DNA of 64,000 nt from Scleromatobacter humisilvae (GTDB lineage: Bacteria > Pseudomonadota > Gammaproteobacteria > Burkholderiales > Burkholderiaceae_C), in NCBI RefSeq assembly GCF_023231945.1, contig NZ_JAJLJH010000001.1, positions 1,054,001 through 1,118,000 on the forward strand. Reading direction: 5' to 3'. Positions 7,759 through 16,257 of the stretch are shown here, one piece after another. The notes beneath the pieces are model-generated. The model made no database searches, had not been told where the DNA came from, and worked only from the letters and a program-made list of their open reading frames with translations. Made by a program: the position numbers and the translations under genes. How positions within the stretch are numbered: the first letter of the stretch is position 1; each line of letters starts with the position of its first letter.

Positions 7759-8619
7759 ATGGCCAAGCCCAATTTTCTTGATCGCAGCTGGCAGGAGATC
7801 GACTGGGAGACGTGGGGCTCGCAGTTCAGCATCGTCGACCGCGCCTCGTCCGTCCGCGAGCTGCAGAACGGCATCGGCACGCGCTACATGGAAGTGCAGG
7901 ACCTGCTCTCGCAGCTGCCGCCGCACGCCGGCCGCGCGCACGCCCTGGTGGCGGCGTGGCGCGCCGAGGTCAACGGCTACGGACGCGCCATCGTGTTCTC
8001 CGAATCCGCCCGCATCCTGCGTCGGCTCGACGAGCTGCACGGCCAGGTCACCGCGCAACTGCAGGCCGCGCGCCAGGCCGCCAAGGCCGCACGCAAGGCG
8101 CGCCAGCGCGCGCTGCTCGCGGGCGCGCCGGCCCCCGCGCGCGCGGGCGGGGCGGCCACGCACCGCAGCTCGGACGCCGACACCGACGATTTCGAAGGCA
8201 TGCGCCACAGCGCGGCCACCGCGCGCCAGCGCCGCGACGACGTCAACCCGGGCCAGCAGACCGCCGCGATGCGCTGGGCCGCGGTGCAGGCCGCCATGGC
8301 GCGCGAGTGCGAGAACCGCCTTGCCGACACGGCCAGGCCCGTCACCGCGCGCCAGTTCCGCGACGCGGTCGACGCCCCGGCCGACGCCGTCGTCGAGCAG
8401 TTCCAGGCGACGCGCGACAACGCCATGGTGCGCATCGTCGTGGCCGGCCGCGCGCAGTTCTGGACCACCGGCCTGCCCAATCTCGAGAACCTGGGCATCG
8501 CCCGCTTCTCGATCTACCGCCGCGACGGCAGCACGCGCCGCTTCGAGTACGTGGCGGGCGTGCGCCGGCCCGAGGACGTGGCGGCGCAGCGCGAGATCGA
8601 GGAACGCCGCAGCGGTTAG
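7759..8619 (+). CDS. Hypothetical cytoplasmic protein
   Basis: A 286-residue protein I cannot assign to a family. It has no signal peptide or membrane helix. Residues about 70-118 form a long Ala/Gln/Arg-rich helix likely to be a coiled coil (RRLDELHGQVTAQLQAARQA), then a disordered linker (about 118-165), then a mixed C-terminal part with strands such as AMVRIVVAGRAQFWTTG and FSIYRRDGSTRRFEYVAG. The gene stands alone between a terminator and a convergent GNAT gene. Codon bias matches its neighbours, so it is real. The start ATG at 7759 is the first in the frame; the only Shine-Dalgarno-like AAGG lies too close to be convincing. Confidence 0.6.
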   Translation: MAKPNFLDRSWQEIDWETWGSQFSIVDRASSVRELQNGIGTRYMEVQDLLSQLPPHAGRAHALVAAWRAEVNGYGRAIVFSESARILRRLDELHGQVTAQLQAARQAAKAARKARQRALLAGAPAPARAGGAATHRSSDADTDDFEGMRHSAATARQRRDDVNPGQQTAAMRWAAVQAAMARECENRLADTARPVTARQFRDAVDAPADAVVEQFQATRDNAMVRIVVAGRAQFWTTGLPNLENLGIARFSIYRRDGSTRRFEYVAGVRRPEDVAAQREIEERRSG

Positions 8620-8651
8620 ACGTTTCGCCCTAGGACGCCAGGCCGCAAGCT

Positions 8652-9212
8652 CTAACGGCGCACGTACTCGAAGTCGTCGACGAGCACGCCGCGCAGCGTG
8701 TCGTTGCCGGCGAGCACCCGCTCGCGCACGAAGCCCGCGCGCTCCAGCACCCGGCACGAGGCCTCGTTGCCGACGGTGACCGTGGCGTGCTGCTCGGTCA
8801 CGCCATGACGCCGCAGGTGCTCGCTGAGCGCCGTCACCGCCTCGGTCGCATAGCCCTGGCCCCAGTGCGCCGGCACGAACGCGTAGCCGACGTTGGTGGC
8901 CACGCCGCGCGCGGTCACCTCGGCGTCCATCTTGCCGATCCACGCGCCATCGGCCACGCGTTGCACGGCCCAGCCGAAGTCCAGCACATCCACGCCGACG
9001 AGCGGGCATTGCGCGACGCGCGCCCAGCGCGCGCGCAGGTGCGCGACGTCCGGCGAAGGTTGCAGCGAGATCCATTCGTAGATCGCCGGGTCGCGCAGGC
9101 CGTCGAACAAGGGCGCGGCGTGGCGCTCGTCCAGCGGCTCCAGCCGCAGGCGCGCGGTGGCGAGCGTGACGTTGATGGCGGGACCGTTCACGGGGATGCG
9201 CGTGCGTTGCAT
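8652..9212 (-). CDS. GNAT acetyltransferase, RimJ/RimL type
   Basis: A 186-residue GNAT protein of the RimJ/RimL-like group (Acetyltransf_3). It opens with the family pattern TARLRLEPLDERHAAPLFD, has the acetyl-CoA-binding helix as AHWGQGYATEAVTALSEH, and ends with NEASCRVLERAGFVRERVL, the conserved alpha4-beta6 section. Members acetylate the N-terminus of ribosomal proteins or small amines, and the substrate is not evident. ATG at 9212 is chosen because the family homology begins within a few residues; the frame continues upstream to 9296 without conserved sequence. It diverges from the phosphatase gene at 9401. Confidence 0.8.
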   Translation of the reverse strand: MQRTRIPVNGPAINVTLATARLRLEPLDERHAAPLFDGLRDPAIYEWISLQPSPDVAHLRARWARVAQCPLVGVDVLDFGWAVQRVADGAWIGKMDAEVTARGVATNVGYAFVPAHWGQGYATEAVTALSEHLRRHGVTEQHATVTVGNEASCRVLERAGFVRERVLAGNDTLRGVLVDDFEYVRR

Positions 9213-9266
9213 GGCCCAGTGTCGTCGAGCTGGACCGCCACGCAATCGCTGGCAAGAGGAAATCCC

Positions 9267-9371
9267 CGCGGCCACTCGGGATGGCGATGCGGACATGCAA
9301 CGGTCACACTCCGACCCCGTGTTGACCCGGTTGAACTGCAGTCCAGGGTCGATATCCTCGCGGCCACTCGG
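9267..9371. repeat. 13-bp direct repeat pair in intergenic region
   Basis: CGCGGCCACTCGG occurs at 9267-9279 and again at 9359-9371, 92 bases apart, both between the GNAT start and the phoD start. The second copy sits just upstream of the phoD ribosome-binding site. It may be a regulator site or a small local duplication. Confidence 0.4.
9331..9358 (+). promoter_or_regulatory. Candidate sigma70 promoter for phoD
   Basis: TTGAAC (9331-9336), a 16-base spacer and TATCCT (9353-9358) resemble -35 and -10 elements. The start codon follows 42 bases later, after an AGGAG ribosome-binding site. No Pho box is obvious. Confidence 0.3.
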
Positions 9372-9400
9372 AAACAGCTCAGGACTCAGGAGACAAGCAC

Positions 9401-11179
9401 ATGGACCGCAGACAACTACTCAAGCGTGGCGCCTTCTTCACCGTCGTCGCGGCCACCGGCGCGCTGGCCGCGTGCGGCGGCGACACGGGCCCGGACGCCG
9501 GCACCTACCGCTTCGACCAGGGCGTGGCCAGCGGCGACCCGCGCGACACCAGCGTCGTGTTCTGGACGCGCTGCGTGCGCGCCGACGGCGCCGCCGAGAC
9601 CATCGACGTCTACCTGGAGGTCGCGACCTCGTCCGACTTCGGCACCGTGCTCGGCCACGCCTCGCTGACCACCAGCGCCGACTGGGACAACACGCTGCGC
9701 GCGAAGATCACCGGCCTGCCCGCGAACACGCCGCTCTACTACCGCTTCGTCGCCGGCCGCGACATCAGCCCGATCGGCAAGACCAGGACGATGCCGGCCG
9801 CCACGGCCGCCGTCGCGCAGGCGAAGTTCGCGTGGTTCACGTGCCAGGACTGGTCGATCAACCACTGGGGCGCGATGTCGCTGCTGGCTGCCGAGCCCGA
9901 CCTCGACTTCATCGTGCACGTGGGCGACTACGTCTACGAGACTGTCGGCGCCTCGTTCCAGGTCGGCGCCGCCGAACCCGCGCACACCGCGCTGGCGCTG
10001 CCCGACGGCCTGCCGCTGCCTTCCGGCGGCAAGTACGCGAACACCCTGAACGACTACCGCTACCTGTATCGCACCTACCGCGGCGACGCGCGCCTGCGCA
10101 CGCTGCACCAGCAGTGGCCGCTGATCGCGATCTGGGACGACCACGAGTTCAGCGACGACTGCTGGCAGGACCACCAGACCTACACCAATGCCAACGTGCA
10201 GCAGACCTCGCGCCGCCGCAACGCCTCGCAGGCCTGGGTCGAGTACATGCCGCTGGACTTCGGCGACGTCTCGTTCGACACCGCCAACGCCGCCTACGAC
10301 AACATCCGCATCTACCGCGACTTCCAGTTCGGCAACCTGCTGCACCTGGTGATGACCGACGAGCGCCTGTACCGCGACGACCACGTCGTGCCCGAGGCCG
10401 CGATCGCGCAGGCCCAGGGCCACGATCCGATCAACGGCAGCGACTCGGTCGGCTCGCGCTACTTCGTGCAGCAGCCGGTGCTGGCGCAGTTCGAGGCGCT
10501 CAAGACGCAGGCACTGGGCCGCGCGCCGTCCATCCTCGGCACGACGCAGGAGGCCTGGTGGAAGACGACGATGACGTCGTCGTCGGCCACCTGGAAGGTC
10601 TGGGGCAACGAGGTGATGCTCAATCGCCTGTGGGTCGACCTGACGCAGCTGGCGCCGCCGCCGTACAACGCGAACTACGTCGTCAACTGCGACTCGTGGG
10701 ACGGCTACCCGTCGCACAAGGCGGAGCTGCTGGGCTACCTGAAGGCCAACAACGTGCAGAACGTCGTGGCGATCACCGGCGACCTGCACGCGTTCCAGTG
10801 CGGCGTCGTGCGCGACGTGCCGGATCCGGCCACCGGCACGCCGGTGCTCGTCGACTTCGTGACCGCCGGCATCTCCAGCTCCAGCTTCTTCAAGTACCTG
10901 CAGGCTGGCGCCCAGGGCACGCCGCTGGCGTCGCTCGTGGCCAACCAACCCACCTTCGAGGGCCTGGTCGGCGCGAACAACCCCGACCTCAAGTACCACG
11001 ACCACGACGCGCAGGGCTATGCCACCGCCACCGTGACGGCCACGCAACTGGTGGTGACCTACAACAAGGTCAAGCCGCTGAACGCGGACGGCACGGCGCC
11101 GGCGGCGCCGCTGCTCAAGCGCACGCAGATGACGCTGGCCGCCGGCAGCCTGGTGCCGGTGATCGCCGACAACGTCTGA
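9401..11179 (+). CDS. phoD: PhoD-family alkaline phosphatase/phosphodiesterase, Tat-exported lipoprotein
   Basis: A 592-residue calcium/iron-type PhoD phosphatase that cleaves phosphate mono- and diesters outside the cytoplasm. The N-terminus carries a twin-arginine signal (MDRRQLLKRG, Arg3-Arg4) followed by a lipobox ending at Cys25 (ALAAC), so it is predicted to be a folded, Tat-exported lipoprotein. The PhoD N-terminal domain follows (GVASGDPRDTSVVFWTR), then the metal-binding blocks HVGDYVYE (about 172-179), WDDHEFSDD (about 245-253) and the late GDLHAFQ motif. Length and motif order are normal for the family. It is monocistronic, with a good AGGAG site at proper spacing. It probably serves phosphate scavenging. 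Confidence 0.9.
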   Translation: MDRRQLLKRGAFFTVVAATGALAACGGDTGPDAGTYRFDQGVASGDPRDTSVVFWTRCVRADGAAETIDVYLEVATSSDFGTVLGHASLTTSADWDNTLRAKITGLPANTPLYYRFVAGRDISPIGKTRTMPAATAAVAQAKFAWFTCQDWSINHWGAMSLLAAEPDLDFIVHVGDYVYETVGASFQVGAAEPAHTALALPDGLPLPSGGKYANTLNDYRYLYRTYRGDARLRTLHQQWPLIAIWDDHEFSDDCWQDHQTYTNANVQQTSRRRNASQAWVEYMPLDFGDVSFDTANAAYDNIRIYRDFQFGNLLHLVMTDERLYRDDHVVPEAAIAQAQGHDPINGSDSVGSRYFVQQPVLAQFEALKTQALGRAPSILGTTQEAWWKTTMTSSSATWKVWGNEVMLNRLWVDLTQLAPPPYNANYVVNCDSWDGYPSHKAELLGYLKANNVQNVVAITGDLHAFQCGVVRDVPDPATGTPVLVDFVTAGISSSSFFKYLQAGAQGTPLASLVANQPTFEGLVGANNPDLKYHDHDAQGYATATVTATQLVVTYNKVKPLNADGTAPAAPLLKRTQMTLAAGSLVPVIADNV

Positions 11180-11200
11180 CGACCGCGGCGCCGGCGCGCA

Positions 11201-11611
11201 TCAGCCCTGGGGCATCCGGGACATGTCCATGAAGAACGGCTCCCAGTTGTGGCCGTCCAGGTCCTCGATGCTGCGCTGGTACATGAAGCCGAGATCCTGC
11301 GGCGGATTGGCGTCGGCCTTGCCGCCGTGGGCGGCGCCGGCCTTGACCATCGCGTCGACGTCGGCGCGGCTGTCGCAGATGAGCGCCAGCGAGACCTCGG
11401 ACGCCTCGTGCGCATTGGTGATCGGCTTTTTCGTGAAGCTGCCCCACTTCGCGTGGGTCAGCAGCATCACGTAGATCGTGTCGGACAGCACCATGCAGGC
11501 CGCGGTGTCGTCGGTGAACTGCGGGTTGTTGGTGAAGCCGATCGCCTCGTAGAAGGCCTTGGACTTCGGAAGGTCGCGCACGGGCAGGTTGACGAAGATC
11601 TGCTTGGCCAT
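11201..11611 (-). CDS. VOC-superfamily (glyoxalase/bleomycin-resistance-like) protein
   Basis: A 136-residue protein of the vicinal oxygen chelate fold: it begins MAKQIFVNLPVRDLPKSKAF with the typical YEAIGF, contains the paired beta-alpha-beta modules, and ends near HNWEPFFMDMS, where the metal-ligand glutamate of the family would be. It resembles the extradiol dioxygenase-like subgroup annotated only as VOC family, so the reaction is unknown. It is convergent with phoD, 21 bases away, and has a clear ribosome-binding region (AGGAGAACC) before ATG at 11611. It appears monocistronic. Confidence 0.75.
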   Translation of the reverse strand: MAKQIFVNLPVRDLPKSKAFYEAIGFTNNPQFTDDTAACMVLSDTIYVMLLTHAKWGSFTKKPITNAHEASEVSLALICDSRADVDAMVKAGAAHGGKADANPPQDLGFMYQRSIEDLDGHNWEPFFMDMSRMPQG

Positions 11612-11731
11612 GAAGGGTTCTCCTGTTGGATCGTTGCGGATGATGGGGCGGCCGCCATTTCCGGCACGCCACGTCCATACGACGAACGGGAACCCCGCGT
11701 TTCGACACGGCTCGCGCAGAAGGACGCCGGA

Positions 11732-11905
11732 TCAGTTCGGCGGATCCTTCAGGCGGGTGCGCGACACCGCCATCATCACGCCGACGCCGGCGACGATCAG
11801 GCAGACGATGGCCACGTAGGTCGACGCGACGTGCGCGGCGACCAGCGCCCACGCGATGCCGCCGACGACCAGCACGAGTCCGACGATGTAGAGCAGGAAC
11901 GACAT
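11732..11905 (-). CDS. Small two-helix membrane protein
   Basis: A 57-residue protein made of two hydrophobic helices (about 3-22 and 28-47) with a short basic tail RTRLKDPPN. It is too short for most gene callers, but the start at 11905 has an excellent ribosome-binding site (GGAGGTG, 5 bases upstream), and hydrophobic residues occupy the second codon positions throughout. Similar tiny membrane proteins are common and mostly uncharacterised. No partner gene is obvious: it lies between the VOC gene and a glycine-zipper gene, all on the minus strand but with gaps of over 100 bases. Confidence 0.6.
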   Translation of the reverse strand: MSFLLYIVGLVLVVGGIAWALVAAHVASTYVAIVCLIVAGVGVMMAVSRTRLKDPPN

Positions 11906-12009
11906 GGGCACCTCCGAAGGTTGCTGACGTTCCGACGATAGGCCCCGCCGCCGCCGCCCCCCATCGGCAGGCGCCGCGGACGGTCGTAGGCCGATCCCTA
12001 CAGTGCGCC

Positions 12010-12267
12010 TCAGCGCCCCGTGGCGGCGCTGGCCGGCGCCTGGTTCGCCGCGGCGGCCTGCGCGGCCTCGCGATCCTTCTTGGCGGCCAGGTGATGGCCG
12101 ACGGCGCAGCCGACGACCGCCCCCGCGACGGCGTGGTGGCCGGCGAAGTGGCCGCCGACGCCGCCGACGGCGGCTCCCTTCAGGCAGCCCTTGGCCTGCG
12201 CCGGCACCGAGGCGGCCAGCGTGCAGGCGGCCAGGACGGCGGCCATGGCGATGCGTGCTTCGAACAT
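12010..12267 (-). CDS. Small exported glycine-zipper protein
   Basis: An 85-residue protein with a signal peptide (1-25, cleavage after VPAQA) and a central glycine-zipper region (about 27-60: KGAAVGGVGGHFAGHHAVAG and onward) that can form tightly packed membrane helices. The C-terminus is Ala/Gln-rich and polar. Glycine-zipper proteins of this size (17-kDa antigen-like or OmpA-associated) are usually outer-membrane or periplasmic stress proteins (family knowledge). The start at 12267 is supported by AAGGAG eight bases upstream. Several His residues inside the zipper are slightly unusual and could bind metal. Confidence 0.65.
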   Translation of the reverse strand: MFEARIAMAAVLAACTLAASVPAQAKGCLKGAAVGGVGGHFAGHHAVAGAVVGCAVGHHLAAKKDREAAQAAAANQAPASAATGR

Positions 12268-12452
12268 GTCTTGCTCCTTGGTGGGTGACGGCTCGAACTG
12301 TCGGCCCTCGCGCCCAAGGCGGCAATCGCCGTGCGACGCGGCGCCGCGGACGCCCGACGGACCGCAGCGGCGCCGGACGGCCGGCATCCGCGCAATCCCC
12401 GTGCCGCATCCGGCCGACATGAGCGACGATCGCGCATCGACGAGGAGACCCC

Positions 12453-13268
12453 ATGGACGCATTGCGGGACGACACCCCGGCTCGACGGCAGCTCGCCGCG
12501 ATGGCCGGCATCGCGCTGGGCCTGGGCGCGCTGGGCGCACTGGGCGTGGGCAGCGGCGACTTCGCGTTCCAGTGGCAGCCCGTGCCGCCCGACGTGCCCG
12601 CGCGCGGCGCGCTGGCCATCGCGGCCGGGTTGCTGGAGATCGTCGCCGCCGTGCTGCTCGTGTCGGTGCGCCTGCGGACGGCGGGCGCCTGGCTCGCGGC
12701 CGCGATCCTCGCCGGCTGGACGGCGCTGCACGTTCCCGCCGTCGTGCAGCGGCCGGCGTCGATCGCGGACTGGCTGGGCATCGCCGAGAGCGCGGCCATG
12801 GCGAGCGCCGCGCTGATGTTCGCGGCCACGCAGGCCGGCAGCGCGTCAGCCGGCGCGATCCAACGCGGCGGCATGTTCGTGTTCGGGCTCGCCGCGATCC
12901 TGTTCGGCGTCTCGCACTTCGCCTATGCCGACTTCACGGCCTCGATGATTCCCGCCTGGCTGCCGCAGCGCGTCGCGCTCGCGTACCTGACCGGCGCCGC
13001 GCACGCGCTGGCCGGCCTGGCGATCGCGTCGGGCCTCTGCCGCACGCTGGCCGCGGCGCTGGAGGCGTCGATGATGGCTGGCTTCGTCGTCCTCGTGCAC
13101 GTGCCGCGCGTGCTGGCGCATCCCGACAGCCGCATGGAGTGGACGATGCTGTTCGTCGCGCTCACGCTGAGCGCGTCGGCGGCGATGGTGGCGGCGATCT
13201 CGCGGCGTCGCAGGATGTCGATCGGCGCGTCCTCGATGTCGCCCGCGACCTCGCTCCCGAACGCGTAG
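12453..13268 (+). CDS. DoxX-like integral membrane protein
   Basis: A 271-residue multi-pass membrane protein with about six to eight hydrophobic helices spread over the whole length and a short cytoplasmic basic tail (SRRRRMS). The arrangement of two similar halves, each with a helix ending in FG..H/L and a FADFTASMIPAWLP-type motif (around residues 165-180), resembles the DoxX/DUF4267-like membrane proteins, which have poorly defined roles in quinone or thiosulfate metabolism. The start at 12453 has GAGGAG seven bases upstream. The gene is isolated; it is followed by an MBL-fold hydrolase on the same strand but 105 bases away. Confidence 0.6.
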   Translation: MDALRDDTPARRQLAAMAGIALGLGALGALGVGSGDFAFQWQPVPPDVPARGALAIAAGLLEIVAAVLLVSVRLRTAGAWLAAAILAGWTALHVPAVVQRPASIADWLGIAESAAMASAALMFAATQAGSASAGAIQRGGMFVFGLAAILFGVSHFAYADFTASMIPAWLPQRVALAYLTGAAHALAGLAIASGLCRTLAAALEASMMAGFVVLVHVPRVLAHPDSRMEWTMLFVALTLSASAAMVAAISRRRRMSIGASSMSPATSLPNA

Positions 13269-13373
13269 CCAAGGCTCCGAAGCGACGGATCGCGGCACGA
13301 TTGCGCACTCGACAATGACTTTCGGCGCCCGATTCGCACGCCGGGCACCGGGCGGCCGTACAGTGGGGGCGCC

Positions 13374-14411
13374 TTGTCCACCCCATCCGCCGACGTGACC
13401 ACGCCCCTGCCACCCAACGCCTTCGCGGCGGCCTCGTTCCACCACGGCGCGTTCCACAACGCCAGCGGGCGCGAGAAGCACGGACTCGCGAACGCGCTGC
13501 GCTGGATGCTGACCCGCTCGCGCGGGCCGTGGCCGACGCATGTCGAGGACGTCCCCGTCGCGCTGCCGGTGGACCGCGTCGACGACGGCTCGATCCGCGC
13601 CACCGTGATCGGCCACGCCACGGTGCTGGTGCAGGTCGACGGCCTGAACATCCTCACCGATCCGGTGATGTCCGCGCGCATCGGGCCCACGCCGTGGACC
13701 GGCCCGAAGCGCGTGCGCCCGCCGGCGGTGCCGTTCGAGGCCATCCCCGCCATCGACGTCGTGCTGCTGAGCCACGACCACTACGACCACCTCGACCGGC
13801 CGACGCTGCGCCGGCTCGTCGCGCGCGACAACCCGAAGATCCTGACCGGCCTGCGCGTCGGCAAGGCCGTGCCGTCGAAGAACGTCGTCGAGCTCGACTG
13901 GTGGCAGGGCCACGCGATCCGCGACGGCGTGACGGCCACCTACGTGCCCGCCGAGCACTTCTCGGGCCGCGGGCTGTTCGACCGCGACAAGACGCTGTGG
14001 GGCGGATTCGTGCTGGAGACGCCCGCCGGCAAGGTCTACTTTGCCGGTGACACGGCCGCGGGCACGCATTTCCAGGCGATCCGCGAGCGGTTCGGCGCGA
14101 TGACGCTGTCGCTGCTGCCCATCGGCGCCTACGCGCCGCGCTGGTTCATGGACCGCGTGCACATGGATCCCGACGAGGCGCTGCAGGCCAGCCTGACGCT
14201 CGAATCGCAGACCACGCTGGCGATCCACTTCGCCACGTTCAATCTCGCCGACGACGCCTACGACGCGCCGACGCACGCGCTCGCGCGCGCCGTCTCGCAC
14301 CTGGTCGACCATCCGCCCGGCGGCGACTTCCGCGTGCTGCCGTTCGGCGAGGCCGCGATCGTGCGGATCGGCGAAGGGCGCGAGGCCGCGGCGCGGCGTC
14401 GCTACGCGTAG
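13374..14411 (+). CDS. MBL-fold metal-dependent hydrolase (NAPE-PLD/UlaG-like)
   Basis: A 345-residue metallo-beta-lactamase fold protein. The zinc-binding motif HDHYDH is at 134-139, with downstream metal ligands in the AEHFSGRG and FAGDTAAGTHF sections and a final conserved His in LAIHFATFN. The N-terminal part (TVIGHATVLVQVDGLNILTDPV) is the hallmark of the group that includes N-acyl-phosphatidylethanolamine phospholipase D and UlaG-like lactonases; bacterial members are mostly uncharacterised phosphodiesterases. The start is a TTG at 13374 preceded by GGGGG at good spacing; a GTG a few codons later is an alternative. No signal peptide is visible. Confidence 0.8.
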   Translation: MSTPSADVTTPLPPNAFAAASFHHGAFHNASGREKHGLANALRWMLTRSRGPWPTHVEDVPVALPVDRVDDGSIRATVIGHATVLVQVDGLNILTDPVMSARIGPTPWTGPKRVRPPAVPFEAIPAIDVVLLSHDHYDHLDRPTLRRLVARDNPKILTGLRVGKAVPSKNVVELDWWQGHAIRDGVTATYVPAEHFSGRGLFDRDKTLWGGFVLETPAGKVYFAGDTAAGTHFQAIRERFGAMTLSLLPIGAYAPRWFMDRVHMDPDEALQASLTLESQTTLAIHFATFNLADDAYDAPTHALARAVSHLVDHPPGGDFRVLPFGEAAIVRIGEGREAAARRRYA

Positions 14412-14418
14412 GTCGTCG

Positions 14419-15987
14419 CTAGCGCAGGCGTTCCCAGTCGAGGTAGTCGCGCATCGCCTGCGGGTCGCGGCGCGCTGGCGGCAGCAGTTCGTCGTCGTGC
14501 GGGGGCAGCGGCGCCGTCTCCAGCGCACGCCCGGCGGCCGCCCACAGGCGCGTGCCGCCCTGCAGCCAGGCCACGTGCACGTAGCCGCGTCGGCGCAGCG
14601 TGGCCGCCGCGAACGCCGACTGCGCGCCGTCGGAGCAGGTGACCAGCAGGGCTTCGTCGAGCGACGGCACGACGCGCCCGATGCGCGGCTCCAGCCAGCC
14701 GCGCGGCAGCCACCGCGCGCCGGGCAGGTGCCCGCGCCGGTACGAGGCGCTGGTGTCGACATGCAGCACGTGCGCCGGCGCGTACGCGGCCAGCCAGCGC
14801 GACACGTCGTCGACACCCAGCCCCGGCGTCACCGCGCTCGCCTCGCTCCAGCCCAGCGGCAGCTCGGCCACCACGCTGGCCGGACGTCCGCTGGCCGCCC
14901 AGGCCGCGATGCCGCCCGCCAGCTCCTGCACGCGCGGCAATCCGAGCCGGCGCAGCCAGACGCCGGTGAGCAGCGCGCGCACGCAGTCGTCGTCGATCAG
15001 CACGACCGGCGCGTCGCGCAGCGCGACCAGCTCGTCGTGGCGCACGATCAACGCGTCGCTGGACACCGACACGCTGCGCGGCACGTGCGCCACCACGTGG
15101 CTGCCGAGATTGCGCAGGTCGAAGGCGCTGAAGTTGCCGCTCGTCGCGTACAGCAGCCCCGCCAAGTCGGCCGCCTCGATGCGCTCGACGCCGAAGTGCT
15201 TGGCCAGGCGGGCCGACCCCAGCTCGGCGAACTGGCTCGCCGGCGTGGACGGCTTCACGCGCCGCCGCCGCGAGCCCTGCTCGAGCTCGTGGCCGGCCAG
15301 GCGCCAGGCGAGCACGCCGCCTTCGAGGACCATGACGTCGCTCAGGCCGAGATCGATCAGCGTGCGCGCGACGATCAGGCTGCGCGTGCGCGCGCTGGAG
15401 CACAGCACGATGACATCGGACTCGCCGGCCATGTCGAGCGCGTGCGAGACGATCTCGAAGCCGGGCAGCGAGACCGCGCCGGGGATGCAGCCCTCGGTGT
15501 GCTCGTCGGCACCGCGCACGTCGCACAGCGCGACGCGCCGGCCTTCGTCCAGCCAGCGTCGCAAGGTCTCGACGTCGATGCTGGGCACGCGCTCGAGATC
15601 GCCGATGCGGCGCCCGAAGGCCTTGCTCGACACCTGCGTGCCCGAGACGATGGGCAGCCCGGCGTGGCGCCACGCGGCCACGCCGCCGTCGAGCGCGGCG
15701 ACGTCGCGATAGCCGAGCGCCGACAGCGTCTCGCCGGCCAGCGCCGCCCGCGGGTCGCGCGCGCCGTCGTCGATGTCCTCGCCGCTGTCGACGACGATCA
15801 GCGGCGTCGCGCGATCGCGCACCAGCGCCTCGATGCGGAACTCGATGCGGCGGCGCGGCAGGATCGTCGCGCCGGGAATGTGGCCGCGCTCGGACTCGAT
15901 CAGGTCGCGCACGTCCAGCAGCGCCGGCGGGTGTTCGCCGGCGAGCGCCGCGACGAGTTGGTCGATCGTGACGAGGCGGGTCGCCAT
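14419..15987 (-). CDS. Four-domain rhodanese-like sulfurtransferase
   Basis: A 522-residue cytoplasmic protein made of four tandem rhodanese domains (about 5-115, 130-240, 250-370, 385-505). Rhodaneses move sulfane sulfur through an active-site cysteine. Here the cysteine loop is intact only in domain 2 (CSSARTR, Cys196) and domain 4 (CSDGAQS, Cys451); domains 1 and 3 carry Asp at that position (VVDSG and LIDDD). The alternation of inactive and active domains repeats the layout of two-domain rhodaneses such as TST, but twice. ATG at 15987 fits the start of homology. A candidate promoter lies at 16176-16204. It converges with the MBL gene, seven bases apart. Sulfide or thiosulfate handling is likely. 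Confidence 0.85.
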   Translation of the reverse strand: MATRLVTIDQLVAALAGEHPPALLDVRDLIESERGHIPGATILPRRRIEFRIEALVRDRATPLIVVDSGEDIDDGARDPRAALAGETLSALGYRDVAALDGGVAAWRHAGLPIVSGTQVSSKAFGRRIGDLERVPSIDVETLRRWLDEGRRVALCDVRGADEHTEGCIPGAVSLPGFEIVSHALDMAGESDVIVLCSSARTRSLIVARTLIDLGLSDVMVLEGGVLAWRLAGHELEQGSRRRRVKPSTPASQFAELGSARLAKHFGVERIEAADLAGLLYATSGNFSAFDLRNLGSHVVAHVPRSVSVSSDALIVRHDELVALRDAPVVLIDDDCVRALLTGVWLRRLGLPRVQELAGGIAAWAASGRPASVVAELPLGWSEASAVTPGLGVDDVSRWLAAYAPAHVLHVDTSASYRRGHLPGARWLPRGWLEPRIGRVVPSLDEALLVTCSDGAQSAFAAATLRRRGYVHVAWLQGGTRLWAAAGRALETAPLPPHDDELLPPARRDPQAMRDYLDWERLR

Positions 15988-16175
15988 GGTCAGGCCTCGG
16001 GCCCGGACGCGACGCCGCGGCATGGCGAGGCGCCGGGCACGCGACGTCCGGGAGCGGGGTGTCCCGTTGCCGGTCGAGCGACGACGAGACGATTTGGTCG
16101 ACTCATCTGCGAGCCCTGAAACACACGCGAAGCCATGGCCTGGCTTTCGTTGACGTGAATGCACCCTGTCGAACG

Positions 16176-16204
16176 AGTCTATGTGTCGGGCCGCCCCGGG
16201 TCAA
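16176..16204 (-). promoter_or_regulatory. Candidate sigma70 promoter for the rhodanese gene
   Basis: On the minus strand TTGACC (16199-16204) and TAGACT (16176-16181) are separated by exactly 17 bases: a 5/6 match to -35 and a 4/6 match to -10. The predicted transcript would have a leader of roughly 180 bases before the start codon at 15987. Confidence 0.45.
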
Positions 16205-16257
16205 TCGTGACAGCGCTGGAACGGGTGGGGCAACCTGGACGGTCGTCGAGTCTTGTC

